From the NCBI GenBank assembly GCA_022842225.1, contig JALHPX010000177.1, positions 1 through 6,626 of the forward strand: DNA of 6,626 bases. Direction: 5' to 3'. Under the pieces are notes generated by a model that was given only the letters and a program-made list of their open reading frames with translations, was not told the origin of the DNA and did no database searches. The DNA is from a bacterium (lineage in GTDB: Bacteria > Bdellovibrionota > FAC87 > UBA2466). The first letter of the stretch is position 1; each line of letters opens with the position of its first letter. The translations under genes and the position numbers were made by a program. Shown here in pieces: positions 5,491 to 6,626 of this stretch.

Positions 5491-6330
5491 AATCAGAAGG
5501 CCTTAGCAGCCAGCGCAGCAATGGGAGTGGGCATAGGTCTGCGCCGGCCCCACTTTTCTGTCTTGTTTGAAAGCACGCGCCGCGTGGATTGGCTTGAGCT
5601 GATTAGCGAGAATTTTATGAGCTACGGCGGACGCTCGCGCGCGGTCGCCCGTCAAGCCGCTGCTCGCTGGCCCGTTGTCACTCATGGTGTCGGTTTGAAT
5701 TTGGGCTCCACCGATGCCGTGCCCGAGGATTATCTTAAAAAATTAAAAGCGTTGGTCGACGAGCTGACCCCCCCTTGGTTCTCCGATCACCTTTGCTTTA
5801 GCAGTTACGGCGGGCATTGCTTTCACGATTTGCTTCCCTTGCCTCGCACAGAAGAGACTGTCGATCATGTAGTAAGCCGCATTCAAAAGGCGCGCGCTTT
5901 CATCGGCCGGCCGTTTGCTTTGGAAAACGTCAGCGCCTACGTTGAAAGCGCCGACTGGCCGCTCAGCGATACAGAATTCTACAGCCAGATCGTTCAACGC
6001 TCCGAGTGCCTGATGCTTTTGGATATAAATAATATCTACGTGAATTCACTTAACCATGGTTGGGATTGCGATCAGTACCTGCGACAGCTGCCACTCGATC
6101 GCGTGGTGCAGGTGCATTTAGCCGGGCACTCCGCAAAAGGGGCGCTTGTTATCGACACCCACGGCGCACCCGTTTGTGAACCGGTTTGGGCACTTTATCG
6201 ACGATTTTTAGAGTTGGCGGGCCGCAAAGTCGCGACTCTGATTGAGTGGGACAATAATCTACCGGAGTTCGAACGGGTACTGGCAGAGGCCGACCGCGCC
6301 CGCGCGATTGTCGACGAGGTATTCGCATGA
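5488..6330 (+). CDS. MNIO-family (DUF692) multinuclear iron oxidase, peptide-modifying
   Basis: 280 residues, the normal length for DUF692 TIM-barrel enzymes (relatives of MbnB and TglH). Known members use a di- or tri-iron centre and O2 to convert peptide cysteines, for example to oxazolone/thioamide. Family motifs are in order: GVGIGLR (13-19), WLELISENFMSYGG (35-48), THGVGLNLGS (65-74), SDHLCFS (99-105), HDLLPLPRTEE (113-123), ALENVSAYVES (144-154), LLDINNIYVNSLNHG (177-191), VQVHLAGH (207-214), VIDTHGAPV (221-229) and LIEWDNNLPEF (251-261). The expected metal-binding Glu, His, Asp and Asn side chains all appear present (E41, H66, D100, H101, E146, D179, N181, H210, H214, D223, H225, E253), so it looks catalytically intact. 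It follows two small secreted Cys peptides and overlaps the partner gene by ATGA. It is probably cytoplasmic, acting before export of the precursor. The exact product is unknown. Confidence 0.95.
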   Translation: MNQKALAASAAMGVGIGLRRPHFSVLFESTRRVDWLELISENFMSYGGRSRAVARQAAARWPVVTHGVGLNLGSTDAVPEDYLKKLKALVDELTPPWFSDHLCFSSYGGHCFHDLLPLPRTEETVDHVVSRIQKARAFIGRPFALENVSAYVESADWPLSDTEFYSQIVQRSECLMLLDINNIYVNSLNHGWDCDQYLRQLPLDRVVQVHLAGHSAKGALVIDTHGAPVCEPVWALYRRFLELAGRKVATLIEWDNNLPEFERVLAEADRARAIVDEVFA

Positions 6331-6626
6331 AGCTAGAGAGCTACCTCGAAAAATGGAAAACGATTCTCAGTGGTTCAGGCCCCACCGAATCCGTGGCACA
6401 GGAACTTGGTGTTTCGTTAGACCGCTTAAAAACCTATCGGCGCTTTATTTGGGATCACTACCAAGATGCCATTCGCTTGATGTACACGCGCGTGGAAAAG
6501 GTAGCCCCCGAATCCCTCACATTGGAGTGCATCCGGAGCTACTACTCAAAGTTTCCGCCCACCGAGTGGAACCTCAATCAACTGGCCAAGCACTACCCGA
6601 CCTATCTGAAAGAGCTGCCAGTTCCC
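6327..6626 (+). CDS. BufC/DUF2063-like MNIO partner protein, N-terminal part (runs off right edge)
   Basis: 100 residues are visible and the C-terminus lies beyond the window. The start overlaps the MNIO stop as ATGA, indicating translational coupling and matched amounts. The visible part fits the N-terminal domain of the 'putative DNA-binding domain' (DUF2063) partners of MNIO enzymes: LDRLKTYRRFIWDHYQDAIR (31-50), then MYTRVEKVAPESL, SYYSKFPPTEWNL (71-83) and LAKHYPTYLKELP (86-98), where family members carry Y...hPP......L..fP.fL. Despite the family name, such partners serve peptide recognition and complex formation with the MNIO enzyme rather than DNA binding. Similarity is moderate and the assignment leans partly on the gene position. 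Full members run to about 250 residues. Confidence 0.75.
   Translation, partial: MKLESYLEKWKTILSGSGPTESVAQELGVSLDRLKTYRRFIWDHYQDAIRLMYTRVEKVAPESLTLECIRSYYSKFPPTEWNLNQLAKHYPTYLKELPVP

Overview
The window has about 50% GC and dense, overlapping bacterial genes. It shows no tRNA, rRNA, insertion sequence, CRISPR array or phage signature. It suggests a free-living Gram-negative (proteobacterial or Bdellovibrionota-like) organism, because it pairs carotenoid genes with a periplasmic YceI protein and a MNIO/BufC-type peptide-modification pair. The taxonomic guess is weak and rests on gene content only. No stretch over 300 bases lacks a gene; the longest gap is about 112 bases.

Left part (1-1679, minus strand): a carotenoid operon. 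A CrtY-type lycopene beta-cyclase overlaps by 11 bases the start of a geranylgeranyl/polyprenyl diphosphate synthase (CrtE-like), which runs off the left edge. The two supply the C20 precursor and the terminal ring-closing step of beta-carotene-type synthesis.

Middle part (1673-4068, plus strand): a divergent gene whose start codon overlaps the 5' end of crtY. It encodes a large YfhO/GT-C-like multi-pass membrane protein that continues in frame, with almost no linker, into the N-terminal half of a dephospho-CoA kinase (CoaE). The kinase is then broken by a one-base frame change near 3650-3660, and its second half continues in the next ORF (3691-4068). The kinase also departs from several family motifs.

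Right part (4134-6626, plus strand): the most interesting section. A secreted YceI-family protein with a TTG start is followed by two tandemly duplicated 78-residue secreted peptides. Each has a signal peptide, a Lys/Thr-rich spacer and a short C-terminal Cys-containing segment, and each is followed by a near-identical rho-independent terminator. Then come a DUF692/MNIO-family enzyme (280 aa, GTG start) and, with an ATGA overlap, the N-terminal part of a DUF2063/BufC-like partner protein. This is the architecture of a MNIO-dependent RiPP (bufferin or metallophore-like) locus. The two peptides are the likely substrates, MNIO would oxidatively modify their cysteines, and the BufC-like protein would help recognise the precursor. 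The precursors do not show the usual BufA1 motif, and their differing tails (one Cys plus His/Asp versus a Cys pair) make the locus a candidate for an undescribed precursor family.
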